Positions 25,155-37,451 of a stretch of DNA of 64,000 nucleotides are shown in pieces. Positions within the stretch are counted from its first letter, which is position 1. Each line of letters opens with the position of its first letter. The notes beneath the pieces are model-generated. The model did not search any database, had not been told where the DNA came from, and saw only the letters and a program-made list of their open reading frames with translations. Position numbers and translations under genes: made by a program. This stretch comes from Anaeramoeba flamelloides (Eukaryota > Metamonada > Anaeramoebidae), in NCBI GenBank assembly GCA_027625915.1, contig JANTQA010000048.1:682001-746000 (forward strand), in the 5' to 3' direction.

Positions 25155-26710
25155 GTGATTAACTTCACAATACTTTCATCTATAATTAAATTCTGATGTA
25201 ACTGGATCTAAATAATATTAATACTGCATAATTCAAATGAATTTAAAAAATCTAGTCTAAATATTATTTCACAGTAAGCAATATCCAAGAAAGTGGGCAA
25301 ATTTATTTTAAAATATATCTATATGTAACACATTCTTCAAAAAAGGATTTAAATATATAAAACCATTTACCACCATTTATAGATTCTTGATAATAATTCA
25401 ATTTTTTTCTTAGTATTGTTTGCATAAATAAAATATATTAAAATTTCTGATCTCGATTTTATCTGATATTTTTTTATGGTGAAAATTGGTGTTTATTATT
25501 TTCTTTTTGATCAAAAAAATTATTTTCATAACTTGTATAATCTCAACAAAATTTACAATTAAATCAAAAACATATAACTGCGTTTTTGTGTTTAAAAAAT
25601 CATTTGTTCGCTTTCCGTATTTCCGGTTTTTTATTGAAATTGGTCGTACATTACTTTAACCAAAAAAAGGTACTATTTTTTTTTTCATTTTTTGGGAATA
25701 TTTCAACTAACATGTTTTGAATTAAATACATAAGCGGTTGGTTCAATCATTATAAATATTAAACTTAATTTGGTATAGTCAATTAATGATTACCATCACT
25801 AAAAAAGATTATTTTTTATGAAATGTAAAAAAAAATGCCACACTTTTTTGGAAATACCTTATATTATTGCATTTTTGACAAAGATCACACTAAAAATTAG
25901 TCATTCTGGAGATTTTTTTGTGATTGCCTATCCAAGTCTAAACAAAGAAAGCCAACATAAAAGTATTCCAGTATTTAACTATTCATCTTTTGAAGTTCCA
26001 AAAGTAACTATTTTTCAGTTTTGTAATTTCAAAGATTTACCGAAGGTCTTTCATACTGATAAATTCCAATAAATATCTGAAAATTTTCACTTCATTTTCA
26101 ATTTTACATTTTTAAACACATACTTTGAAGAAAGAATTTTATTCTTTTAAATGTTAAAAAACTTTGAAAAATTTGGTTTCCCTTCAAGTGAAATAAATCT
26201 CTTGGGTTGTTTTAAAAGTTAAGATATGAGATTTCAAAAATGGGAAAATGTACGAAAAATTTTATTAAATTTATTTGAATTTATCAGTAAGGAAAACAAA
26301 AGACTCATTAGTTTGTTTCCCTTTTTCGAAATGAATTGTAATATTAAAATATTTCCAATAATTCAGAAATAATTTGTCAAAAATAATCTATTCGTTAATT
26401 ATTTAATTTTTTAACAAAATAGATTTTTTTAGTACAAGATCAAGACTTTTTGAAGAAAGATATTTTGTGACATGGAGTCTGAAAATTGAAAACCCAGTCT
26501 TTAAATTTATCAGGAAGTCTAGAGATTTTTCCTGAATTATTGGAATTTTTTCTAAAACAAGTATTATTTTTAATTGTTGGTTTAAACAAAAAAAACTACT
26601 TGACTAATCATTTTTTTCGTGGAATTTGAATCATTTTTAACAAGTCAAATAGACAACCAATAACAGTGTACTTTAATTTTATGCTTCTCTCTTGGGAAGA
26701 GGTCTTTCTC
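25155..26710 (+). mobile_element. F4-like element, older and longer copy
   Basis: It begins AAGTGATTAACTTCAC and ends before TTAA at 26711-26714. Several internal blocks (AGTATTCCAGTATTTAA, ATTATTTAATTTTTTAA, ACTTGACTAATC) match the F4 copies at 30762-31507 and 51194-51941 in order. It is about 1.56 kb against 0.75 kb for those copies, so either they are internally deleted or this one has gained an insertion. Confidence 0.5.
25818..26072 (+). pseudogene. 84-codon open frame inside the longer F4-like element
   Basis: It reads MKCKKKCHTF...GDFFVIAYPSLNKES...SFEVPKVTIFQFCNFKDL. The aligned regions in the two shorter copies (about 30880-31070 and 51290-51500) are full of stops, so an ancestral coding part of the element is possible. 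No family is recognised; it could be chance. Confidence 0.25.
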
Positions 26711-27139
26711 TTAAGTAGATTTTAATCCTGAGTAATTTAAGATTTTGTAGTTTACTTGTATGAACGATATTTTTGTAAACTTTCTTCTGATAATATTATG
26801 ATTATTTTCTTCTTTAACAAAAATAATTTTGTTTTAAAGAAATAATTTTGAACTAAATATGAATTATGAACTTTTCAAAAAAGAGAAAAGAATCAAACCT
26901 TTTAAAAACAAAAATTCATTTCTGAAAATAACTTTAAAAGAGGTGTAGACATGTTTAGTCGGTTTATATTTTCATTTTACTTTATTTTGCAATTTCAAGA
27001 TACTGTTAAAATTTTTTAGGATTTGCAGATTACCTTTACTTGAAGATTTTTTTTAGTTTACTTGTCGATAAAAAAAAGAAAACCTTTCAAATTAGGTAGA
27101 GTTGTTTTATGCTAGCTTAATGAAAAATATTTGATAAAG

Positions 27140-27420
27140 GTCTAGTTGTTAGGGTTTAAAATAATTTTTTGAAATGGAAAATAAAAATTTGAAATTTTTA
27201 TGGTTCCCAAATAAAAAAAAAAAAACTAACCAACCTATGTGAGGTACAAACAATCTCTAAAAATCAACAATCAAAAAGAGGAAATTATTCGAAAAAAATT
27301 ACGAAAGAACAACACTCAATTTCCAATTAGAGTGGTTTGAAATTATTATTTTGGTATCAACAATTGTGATCGTTTTGAAGTGTAACTTTGGATATTTTTG
27401 TGATCTCCAAATATTTTTCA
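27140..27420 (+). repeat. Dispersed repeat, inverted second copy at about 35080-35340
   Basis: The segment carries TCTAAAAATCAACAATCAAAAA, TTTCCAATTAGA and TTTTGAAGT blocks in the same order as the reverse complement of about 35080-35340. The two copies are in opposite orientation 8 kb apart, outside the seven-helix gene. Confidence 0.6.
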
Positions 27421-27487
27421 TTTGCTTTTTTTCTTTTCTCAATTAGTTATACTTATCTAGCAAAAATGTTTTAAAACCCTTACTTAA

Positions 27488-28700
27488 GGGACTAGTAACT
27501 CTTATTTATTTTTTTTCCCAAAGGTTATAGAGTAATTATTTACATAGGGATACAATTACGACCAATAAGAAACTTCGTTTGTCAACTTTAGAGAAATGAA
27601 TAATCATTTTTCAAAGATTTCATTTTTCCAATGGAATTTTCAGTCAAAAAGATCTGATCCTTTTTTGTTTGAGATTTTGTATCAAATTAGAAAAATAAAA
27701 ATTTCCAAAAAAATTTATTTTTGAATAAATATCACTTTTAGTTATTTATGAGAGTCTTTATGAACAAGTAACGTTGTTTCTTTAATATTATTTTAAAAAT
27801 ACCTGAAAAATAAATCAAATATTGTATCCTTGAAGATCTTAAAAATTTGAACATTTATTGTATTCAGAAATATTTATGAAATTTCTTGAAATTTAAAAGA
27901 CTTGTCAATATACTTTTTCAAATACCTAGAGTATAAACAAGGAACTGTTGTATTAAAATCAGGTATTTGATAATATCTATTATTTTTTTTTTATTATTAG
28001 AAATACGCATTTGAATTGTTTTATTTGTTGCAAAATCTTGAAAAAATTGAGAAATAAATGTAAAACCTATTTGATAAATTTAATCATTGGATTGTTAATG
28101 GCTTACTAAAATAATTAAGATTGGGTTTATAATTATTGATTATAAATAATCAAATTAAAAGGTATTTCTTTAGATTATAAGTTGAATTTTCCAGGTTTTA
28201 AAAAAGTATTTCGGGAGAATTTTTAATTCGATTCTTTGGTTCTTTTTCTCAGATTTTTTCATTTAATCCTGAGAAAAAATAGATTTGGTCTGTTCTTTGA
28301 ATCAAAAAATTATATTTTTTACAAGTTGAAAATAATTATTGTATTTTTTTTGACATTAAGTAGATTTTTTAAACTTAGTTATTTTAGAACTTAGTGGTTT
28401 CATTTTTAAAGTGTATTTTTGTACACTTCCTTTACAAGCAATAAGATTCCAATCTTGTTTCAAAGAAAATATTTTTTTTAAAAATAATTTGGAAATATGT
28501 TGGATTTGGAACTTTTCAAAAATGAGAAAAATGGATCAGTCTTTTAAAAACAATAATTCATTTCTGAAAATAGCATTAAAAGTAAGTTTGGTCTTGAAGT
28601 AATCAGATTTTTCCTTTATTTTTCAATTTCAAGATACGGTAAAATTTTTTTTAATTTGTTAGTAAAATTACTTGAAGATTTTTTTTAGTTTACTAGTCCC
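27488..28700 (+). mobile_element. F3 TTAA element, best-preserved copy
   Basis: 1213 bp between TTAA at 27484-27487 and TTAA at 28701-28704, with terminal GGGACTAGTAA and its inverted form TTTACTAGTCCC. No transposase frame is seen. TTAA duplication with GGG ends is typical of piggyBac-type non-autonomous elements (inference from target site only). Confidence 0.75.
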
Positions 28701-29101
28701 TTAACCAAATTTAAAGGAGTTACTAAATAACCACAAATGGGATTAAATAGATCTAAATTGATTTTGTAGTTGTACAACACAATTTGTTTCAAATTGAAGA
28801 AATTTAACCCTTGTGGAAAAATAAAAAAATGAAAAGAATACTTTTTTTTTCCGAAATTTGCCTTTTTAAAGATTTAAAAATGATTTCCTGTTTTCTTTTA
28901 TTATTTTGATTTTTGCCAATGAGATCTCAAATATTTTTTTTTTTAATAAAATTTTATCAATTAAAAGAATTACTATTTCCTAATATCCTTTTTGAGTGTT
29001 TAGTCACAAATTGTGTCTGGACTAAATCAACGGAAAGCGACTATTTCTTTACTTCGAAAAATCCTTCAAACCGTTTTTTATGAAAAATCAAAAAAAAAAA
29101 G

Positions 29102-30136
29102 ATGTTCAAATTGGAATTGTTTCCAAGTAAGCAAATCGAAAAACTTTTAAATTCAAAGTTCTTAGACTTTGATCTTTTGATAGTTTTTTCAACAAAATTA
29201 GGAACAATTTTTCAAACCAAAGTATTGTTATTTCCAAAATGTGACCTCATTATTTGTTCTTTTCTTGTCTTTAAAATCTATAACAAATCTCATTTTTTTG
29301 AAAAGCAGTTCATTTTACAAGTGATGGAAGACAAGACCCACAACTATATAACACTAACCATCTTAGAATGTTTACTATTGTTTCCAGGTATCTTATCAGC
29401 AAAAAGGGTAATTACCCAAAATAAAAAAGGATTTGAAAAAAGTTACCACAATTTTTTTTATTTATGCATCTTCGTAAGCACGTGGGGGCTGTTCGTTACT
29501 GTTCTTTTTAAGATGAATGATCTTAAGCTACTAGAAAAACTAAGTATTAAAATCTTGTTTCAGGTTTTTCTGGGGATACTCTTTTATGGTGTTTACACTC
29601 TCGTTGCTATTCAAGCAAACCTTTATTACAACTGCACATGTAAAGATCAAAAAATAGTAACATCAAAAACAAAAAAGATTTTTAGATTTATTACTTCATT
29701 AGTTATCTGTATTGCCTTATTCCAAATCCCGAATTTTTTTAAACTTAAAAGAACGAACAAACTTATTCTCAACCTTACTGTGTACTCGATCTCGATACTT
29801 CCTCTTATTATTAATTTTTATTTTTATTTCAAAATTCGATCAGCCATCAAAGATGTATCTGATACGCGAATGATGAAACAAATAAGGAAATTGTTTTGGA
29901 TTATTCTTGTCTCCTTTTTAATACAATTCATTGGCTTTGTATTACTTGTTATCACTAGATTTTATCCCGAAAAAATAGATGACTTATGGTCAATGATTTT
30001 TGAGATTTGCTATTATACATTTATGACATTTCCCCCATTTATCATTATGCTGATTTTATTTAAACCAACCAAACACCAATCAAATCATCTTCTTTCATCA
30101 GAAAGTAGTTCTGGTATTGATTTAATTCATGTTTAA
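29102..30136 (+). CDS. Seven-helix membrane protein (THH1/TOM1/TOM3- or GPCR-like)
   Basis: Two readings are possible. The full frame from 29102 gives 344 residues. Counting from the internal ATG at 29324 gives exactly seven hydrophobic segments: ITLTILECLLLFPGIL, FFYLCIFVSTWGLFVTVLF, ILFQVFLGILFYGVYTLVA, FRFITSLVICIALF, LILNLTVYSISILPLIINF, LFWIILVSFLIQFIGFVLL and MTFPPFIIMLILF, with a short Ser-rich tail. A donor-like CCAA|GTAAGC at 29127 and an acceptor-like TTTACAAG at 29314-29321 would join Met-Phe-Lys... to the downstream Met in frame, removing 195 nt. Seven helices with short loops and a proline-bearing last helix resemble plant and protist THH1/TOM1 and receptor-like proteins. The ligand or partner is unknown. 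F3 copies flank the gene on both sides. Confidence 0.7.
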   Translation: MFKLELFPSKQIEKLLNSKFLDFDLLIVFSTKLGTIFQTKVLLFPKCDLIICSFLVFKIYNKSHFFEKQFILQVMEDKTHNYITLTILECLLLFPGILSAKRVITQNKKGFEKSYHNFFYLCIFVSTWGLFVTVLFKMNDLKLLEKLSIKILFQVFLGILFYGVYTLVAIQANLYYNCTCKDQKIVTSKTKKIFRFITSLVICIALFQIPNFFKLKRTNKLILNLTVYSISILPLIINFYFYFKIRSAIKDVSDTRMMKQIRKLFWIILVSFLIQFIGFVLLVITRFYPEKIDDLWSMIFEICYYTFMTFPPFIIMLILFKPTKHQSNHLLSSESSSGIDLIHV

Positions 30137-30157
30137 TAATAAATAAATCTGTTTTCA

Positions 30158-31910
30158 GGAATTCATAACTCTTTTTATTTCTTTTACCAAAGGACAATGG
30201 AGCATATATTTTCACAACATGGATTCAATTAAACCTGAGAAACCAACTTCTTTATCAACTTTAGAGAGAGACGAATTCTCTTTTTGAAATGAATTCATTT
30301 TTTACCAATTAATTTTCAGTAAAAAAGCTCCAGATCCTTTTTTGTTTACATATTCTGATTTGAAAAAATAAAAAGAAAAATTTGTCAATCATTTTTTATT
30401 TCAAAAATAATTTCTCTTTTAGTAAGCTCTTAAGAGTTTGTACGAACAAATAACATTTGGAATCTAATCTTATTTTAAAAATACAAGAAAAATAAACCAA
30501 ATATTTTAATCCCTGAAGATCCACAAAACTAAATCAAATTTAAAATGCATCTCAAATATTTTGCTTATTCGCTCTTAAAATTAGACGTTATGAATTTAAT
30601 CACTTCAAAATTTGCTCACTAACAGACAAATTCTTTTTAAATTATATTCTTAACAATAAACCATAAAACAAATCTTTAATGGTTCAAGAAGATCCAGACA
30701 AAATTAATAGTAAATTTTCTTTACAATAATTTATTAAAATTCTTGAAATCTAAATGATTAAGGGATTAGCGTCACCATAGATTTCTCTATAATCAAAGTA
30801 TTTTGTAATTGGTTGTAAATGGTATTAGTGTGCAATGGCTCAAATAGCTCTAAAAAATCTATTATAAATCTTATTGCACAATAAATTATTACATTTTTCA
30901 CTAATGATCACAATTAATCAAGTTTCATTTTAGAAAAATTATTTTTAATTCCTTTTCCAAATCTAAAAATAGAAACTCCAAAATAAAGTATTCTGGTATT
31001 TAATAATTTAGATTTAGAACTTCCAAAAGTCATTATTTTTTCAATTTTTAAATTTCAAAGATTACTCAATAATCATCAACATAAAAGTACAAAGATTGGT
31101 TAGCTTTGTTTGCTTTTGATATAAAGCTGTAAAATCAATATATTTATATGATTTGAGAAATAATTTGACAAAAAACTTTATTCGTTAATTATTTAATTTT
31201 TAAAAAAAAACGAATTTTTTAGTAACTAATCTACATTTCGCCATAAATTTAAGAAAGATATTTTGTGACTTTATAGTCTGAATATTGATAATTCAACCTT
31301 TAAATTTATGCTGAAATGCATATTTTATTCTGAAATTGCTGGGTATTTTACTAATACAAAGATCATTTTTAATTAATGAGATCAACAAATATTACTACTT
31401 GACTAATCGTTTTTTTAGAGATATTTGAACCATGTAAAATTAATGTGGTTAGTTCTCAATAACAACATACTTTGATCCTTGGCTACTAATTGGTAGACGC
31501 TAATCCCACAAGGAATATATCTTTTTCAAATATTCAGTGTATAAAAAAAAACAACTTTAATTATCAAAAAGGCTATTTGATAATATTTCTAATTTTTTTT
31601 TTTTTTTATTAGAACTAATAATTTGAATTAGTTTTATTTGTATGAAAATATTTACTCTGTTGACAAAGAAAATATTAACCCCTAGTGATACTCATAATCT
31701 TTATGTAATTACCTTCTCATGAAATAATTATAATTCTTTTATTAATTTTGATTAAAAATAATCCAATTGAAAAGTAATTGTTTATATTTTAAATGGAAAA
31801 TTATAAAGGTTTTAAAAAAGTTTTTTTGGGGGCATTTTGCAATTTTTTGGCTTGGCATTGTTAGTATTTTTTATTGAATAAATAGAAAAAATTCATTCAA
31901 AATAAAGTAT
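30158..31910 (+). mobile_element. F3 TTAA element interrupted by F4
   Basis: It begins 21 bp after the seven-helix gene's stop with GGAATTCATAACTC (compare GGGACTAGTAACTC in the copy at 27488). Blocks align with that copy on both sides of a nested F4 (30762-31507): before it CTTGAAAT, after it ATATCTTTTTCAAATA. The right end could not be fixed; about 31910 is an estimate, and a partial F3 segment in the opposite direction follows (about 32040-32300). Confidence 0.6.
30762..31507 (+). mobile_element. F4 TTAA element nested in F3
   Basis: 746 bp. The left end GGGATTAGCGTCACCA follows TTAA (30758-30761); the right end TGGTAGACGCTAATCCC is its inverted form and precedes ACAA, a decayed TTAA. No coding. 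Confidence 0.75.
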
Positions 31911-33201
31911 GTGAGGGTACTGTACAGAAATACACTTTTAAAGGAAAACCCAAAAGTATTAAAATTACACATATACAAAAATATACTTAATTTCAGAAAA
32001 TTATTGTTATATAATTAAACTTAATAAAAATATAATTTCTTTAAACAAAGCAGATTTTTTTTTTTTTTGTTTACTTTTTATTTAACCTAAAAAAATATGA
32101 GAAAAAAAACCAAATAATCAAATTATAAATACTCCCAAAATACTTTTTTTAAAATCTGTTTATTTCAACTTATCATCTAAAAAAAAATACTTTTATATTT
32201 GATTTTTTTTAATTCAAAAATTAATAATCCAATCTTCATTATTATAATGACGGAGTTATAATTAAAAGATTAAATTTATCAAAAAACTATACCAATGTTT
32301 TGTAATTCTTAAATTTTAATGATTTTATATAAAAATTTTATCCGTTGGAAAAATACTCAAAAACTCTTTAATCTGGTTGACTAAAATTACGAAATTTATT
32401 GTTATTGTCGAGAATATTTCATCAAAGCTCTTATAGTTCGAAAACTTAAGGTAATAAAGAAAAAATTGAAAATAAAAAATTCCAAAAATAGTTAAAAAAC
32501 ATACAAATTCAGGTACATGGTGTCCCACTTTTTGGAGTCGTGTCTAGGTTTTTTTTTTAATTCAAAAGAATTGAGCAAAATTAAAGATTTTACTCCATTC
32601 TTTTAAATTAAAAAAAAAAAAAACTAACAACATTAGAATAGTAATTTATTATTAATAATCTTTCTATCTGGTTTGAATTCTTCCTGTTTCAGAATGTGGA
32701 TAATTTTTAATTTGGTCATGTGAATGATATAATATTTTTTTACTTTAATATTATAATTATTTTTTCTTCTTCTCTTTTTTATTTAGTAAATTTTCTTTAA
32801 TTACTCCTTTCTCACAATAAATAAATAAATTTTAAAGATTTTAAAAAAATATTATAATAAAAAAACAGTCATTATTGATAATAAAAAAAATAATAGATGT
32901 TCTCAAATAATTATATTAATAATAATTTCTGCTTGTTCATATTTTATATACTAAATAAACATACCCTCAATAATATTTAAAAAATCAACAACAATTCAAG
33001 TATATCCACTTTTTGAATTGAATTTTTGATTCATTAGAAATTTTTTAATAAAAAAAAAAAATATCAAGTTATAAATGTTCAAATGCTTACATATGATGCA
33101 ATTTTTGGAAGAAAATGGCATGGGATTCGAATAATATTAATAATAACTTATAAAAATATACAAGAATTAGAAAGAGCACAAATACTAATAAAACATAAAT
33201 A
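31911..33201. other. Repeat-derived spacer
   Basis: No gene. 32040-32300 is alignable with the reverse complement of F3 internal sequence (about 28020-28270). 32390-32830 is the second copy of the repeat at 3080-3470. A family H hairpin lies at 32559-32609. Confidence 0.5.
32559..32609. repeat. Short hairpin element (family H)
   Basis: AATTCAAAAGAATTGAGCAAAA and TTTTACTCCATTCTTTTAAATT are near-perfect inverted arms. It lies within the larger dispersed repeat but is absent from the 3080-3470 copy, which suggests a later insertion. Confidence 0.6.
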
Positions 33202-33836
33202 AACTGTTTTTCAAAAATTTTGATACATTTTAAACTGTTAATGAATTTTTTTTGAGTGTTTACCCTCTATTTTTATCAAAAAGATTTTTTCAAATTTTTG
33301 GATCAGAATCCTTTTTTCTAAATTTCTAAATTTTTGACATTATTTTTGAAAATTTTTTATGTTATTTTTCTTTTTCCTTTACTTTTCTTCTTTTTTTTTT
33401 GATCTTTTTTTATACTTTTTTTTTTTTTTTTTTTTCAGGTTTTTTTTCAGGTTTTTTTTTTACCAACGATCATGTAGAAAAATAAGATTTTCGAAAAGAC
33501 AAATAAACAATAAGAAAATTTGGAGGTTTATAAGTTATCTAAAGATGATTTAATTATTAGTAAAAAATCTTGAGGTAACTTTTTTTTGAGTTTAATTCCG
33601 GTAACAAAAAAAACCTTAATAATCATTTCAAAAATTGCGGTATAACTTTTTTTAGTTTTTGGTTATTTCATTGTCTTTTATTTATTATTATAATATCAGG
33701 TTTTTATATATTTTGAATGGATAAAACAAATTAATTCATAATCAGATTTCATTATTTGTTGTTCTTGAATACCAAAGAATATGTATTTTTTCAATTTATT
33801 ATTCCAGGTGGATCAGATTTTTTTTTAAATGCTGTT
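33202..33836 (+). mobile_element. F2 terminal-inverted-repeat element, diverged copy
   Basis: Preceded by TA (33200-33201). It begins AACTGTTTTTCAAAAATTTT and ends near GATCAGATTTTTTTTTAAAT. It is the same orientation as 48881-49448 and shares AAATTTTTGGATCA, TTTTCGAAAAG and TTATTATTCCAGGTG blocks. The right boundary is approximate. Confidence 0.65.
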
Positions 33837-33914
33837 AATAGTTATAAAGTATTTAATAAATATTAATTATTGGTGGAAACATAAAGTAAAATTAAAAAAA
33901 TATCAGATATAATA

Positions 33915-34111
33915 CAGTCAGTTTCACTTTTAAGGCACAAACTTTCAACGAAATTTAAGGCACAAAAAAATCTCAAATTAAGGCACAAAATTTGGACTTT
34001 TTTTTTTTACAATTTATTTTTGCTAGAATTTGAATTTTGTGCTTTAATTTGAGATTTTTGGTGTGCCTTAAATTTCGTTGAAAGTTGGTGCCTTTAAAGT
34101 GAAACTGACTG
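33915..34111. mobile_element. F1 palindromic element (TA-flanked)
   Basis: 197 bp with CAGTCAGTTTCACTTTTAA ends, TA at 33913-33914 and 34112-34113. The arms show only a few differences. Confidence 0.85.
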
Positions 34112-34322
34112 TAATACTGTAAATAAAAGGTTACAATTTGAGGATATAACTGAATTTTGCCAAGTATTATTTTTTTTTTAATTTAAGATAATTGGGAAAA
34201 AATCTCTGATTTTACTTGATTCTTTTCAAATCAAAACAAATAATGACATTTTTAATTTTAATTAAAGAAATACAATAAATATTTATGATTTTTTTTTATT
34301 CATAAAAAAAAACTTAGCACCC

Positions 34323-34389
34323 TTTTCCAGAATTCAAAAGAATAGATAATAATCTTTAATTTTTATCTATTCTTTAAAAGTCTGGAAAA
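34323..34389. repeat. Short hairpin element (family H), full length
   Basis: A 67-bp palindrome with TTTTCCAGAATTCAAAAGAA at one end and TTTAAAAGTCTGGAAAA at the other. It shows that the family's outer ends are CCAGA/TCTGG. Confidence 0.65.
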
Positions 34390-35618
34390 CCTAAAAGCAG
34401 TTTTTTTTTCTAGTTATTGTTTGGAAAATATATCGATTTTCTAATCAAAATAAAAAAGTTAAAAAAAAAATTATCAACCACAAGACGAAATTAATTTTCG
34501 AACAGTAAATTAATTAAAAATTTTACCTTTCTATTAAATTAATACCTAATCAAAAGAAATACAAAAAATCAATTTTTTAAGATTTACAAGGTAGCAATAA
34601 ATAATTTATTTTTATGCTATTTTTAAAATAATATTAAATTTGTAAATTAATTGTTAAGGGAATATTAATTTATCCTGAATTTGCTACATACTCAATGGAT
34701 GGCTTGAAACCTCAAAGGGTATTATAAAATTTCCCTTCTTTTGATTGGAAAAATTCTAATAAAAAAAAAAACAAAATTAAAGAGGATATAATTGGTAAAA
34801 AATTCCATTAAAAAAATAAGTTTTAAATTAATCTCAATTCCAATAATAAAATTTTAAAAAAATAATTACTAGTTTCCGATTTTTATAGTTCGGGGTTAAA
34901 TTTCTTCAATTTATAAAATTATCTTTTACAAGCACAGAATCAATTGAGTTTTCTTTAAAGTAATCTGTGTTTATAGTTTAACATATTATATTTAACAAAT
35001 TAATGATTTTGTAAATTTCTTGAGAAAAAAATAACTCATAGGAGTATTGAAAAAAATGAAATAAAAAATCTAAGAGAGATCTCAAAACACATAAAATGGG
35101 CGGAACTTCAAAACAAAGACAATTGGTTTCAAAATTATATATTCTAACCATTCTAATTGGAAACTGGGTGTTACTCTTTAGCACATTTTTCAAATAATTT
35201 CATCTTTTTTGATTGTTGATTTTTAGAGGTCGATCTCACTTCATGTTGTTGATTAATTTTTTTTAAGCAGTCATAAAAATTTCAATTTTTTTTTTCCATT
35301 TCAGAAAATTATTTTAAACGGTAATGACTGGGACTTTAAATACCAACATATAGAAATTACTAAAAGTAAAAATTGTATTCAAAAAAAAATCTTTTTCAAA
35401 AATTTTGTTTCACTTTTTGGAATCTAAGAATTTAAACAAAAAAGAATCAGGGGTTAAGTTATAATTTAAAAAAAAATCACAATTTTCTCAATTATTTTTC
35501 AGTGAAAAGCTAAAAAATTGATAAAGTTCTGGGTTGTCAAATTAAATTTATACTGGACAAAAAAAAAAATAACTTTCATGAAAATAATCCTGGACTAGAT
35601 ATTTAATTGTGAATATTA

Positions 35619-35815
35619 CAGTCAGTTTCACTTTTAAGGCACAAACTTTCAACGAAATTTAAGGCACAAAAAAATCTCAAATTAAGGCACAAATTTTGGA
35701 ATTTTTTTTTTTACAATTTATTTTTACTAGAATTTGAATCTTGTGCTTTAATTTGAGATTTTTATTGTGCCTTAAATTTCGTTGAAAGTTTGTGCCTTAA
35801 AAGTGAAACTGACTG
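35619..35815. mobile_element. F1 palindromic element (TA-flanked)
   Basis: 197 bp, TA at 35617-35618 and 35816-35817. Very similar to the copy 1.7 kb upstream at 33915, including its central TTTTACAATTTATTTTTACT spacer. Confidence 0.85.
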
Positions 35816-35817
35816 TA

Positions 35818-37451
35818 GGAAAATGATAATATTTCAAATATTTTCAACCAAATCCTTTTTATAAATAACCAAATTGTTTATAAAACCAGTAATAAAAATA
35901 CCTAAAGTTCATTAATGTAGGGTTTCTATAGTATACTCAAATAGTGGTTTGATAATATATGTAGATCAACTTTTTTTGAAATACAATAGGGTTTTATCGA
36001 GGTTTACAAGAGTTTGGAAAATGATATTTTTTATTCTTGTATTTTAATTGATTGAATGGTGTTTTTAAAAAGTGTGATTTCTTTAATCATCATTCTAATA
36101 AGTGGGTGAGTTATAATTTTATAGGTTTGAGTCTTAAAAAAAGTTATTCATATTAAATTAATTTATTACACCTTAATTTTCTAAATAGTCACAATTGAAA
36201 ATCTTTTCTCAAATTTTATCCATGTCAGGTATTTTATTCACTACGATAATCTTTGTCAAAAATAAGTCCTATATTTACTTTTGTTGAAATAATCAATAAG
36301 ATTTACTAACTTCTTAAGGATTATCAGTATTTTATACTCTCTGTAGATTGGGGTATGTTGTTAAAAGTCAAAGTTAATTGATTTTATATTCATTACAAAT
36401 CAAAATACAACAAATTTAGATTTATATTTTGATTTTAAAAATAACTTTTATTTGTAAAAAACGATATGAATTTTGGTTCGGTTCAATACAAATTTTAAAT
36501 CAATATTGTTTACCCATTGTTTATCAGATATTCCACAGGATTTTGAAGTATACACGTACCCCTACCTTTAACTCAATTATACTTTATGAAGCAGAGTGAT
36601 CTCACAACAACGATTTTTGGTTTTATAAACATTATCAAGTTAAATTATCTATTTGATTTATCAAATATTTGAAACTTTCGATGTTATTTTCAAAAAAAAA
36701 AAATAGTTGAAATTTAATAAGATCTCTGAACTGAAGATTCACTAATCACACAATTTGTGCTGTAGAGAAAAGTTCTCTCTTTTGGGTATAAAATATGAGT
36801 ACTCCCTTTGCAAAAATTGAAATTTCAGAAAAAGGCACAACTTTTCTAATAAAAGTTAACCTTCTTCAAATTTCAATGCAAAAGAATTTGCAAATATTTG
36901 TTAAATTTTGGATTTGTGGAAAAATACTTTCATTTTTGAAACAAAAGGGTTAACATGAAATTTGATCTTAGCTTCTCATTCTTTCGAAATGTTTTTTTTT
37001 ATAAAAATGTTTGAAACTCATCAAATTTAAAAAAAAAACAAAATCAAATTTCAAAAAAAGGAAAAAATTACAATATAACAAACATAAAGATATTTATTGT
37101 TAAAGTTAAATATAAAGACAATTGTGTCAGTTTGTACAGGTCTTTTTGTTAAAAAAAAAAATAAGTTAAAAAAAATAAAGAGTTCGAAAAAAAAAAAAAT
37201 TGTAAAAAAGAAAGGTTAAAGAATAAAAAAAAGTAAAGATTGTTTTGTTCTTGATTTTCGCAAAGGATCAATCCTTCGGAAAAACAATAAAAAAAAAATC
37301 AAGAAAAAGGAAAGGAAAGAAGTTGTTCACCAAAATTTCACAAACAGTTAAAGATTTTATTTAATAAAAAGAAATCTTTTTGTGAAAAAAGAATTTGAAA
37401 GATGGAGAACAACCGAGCGCTATTCAAACAAATTTCTGTGCTTGTAAAAAT
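35818..37451. other. AT-rich spacer downstream of the phosphatase gene
   Basis: No supported gene or element; several A-rich runs near 37000-37330 may belong to the 3' region of the phosphatase transcript. Confidence 0.5.

Larger units (their letters stand above)
23629..27067 (+). mobile_element. F3 TTAA element, old copy interrupted by later insertions
   Basis: It begins after TTAA with GGAACTATT and ends near 27067 with AGTTTACTTGTCG, matching the ends of the F3 copy at 27488-28700. Internal blocks align in order with that copy, but the element is swollen to 3.4 kb by a nested F4-like element (25155-26710) and another unit near 24290-24850. Strongly diverged. Confidence 0.6.

Noticed and set aside
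34978-35193. 71-codon minus-strand frame
   Set aside because: Lies partly in a dispersed repeat whose other copy (27140-27420) does not keep the frame; no motif.
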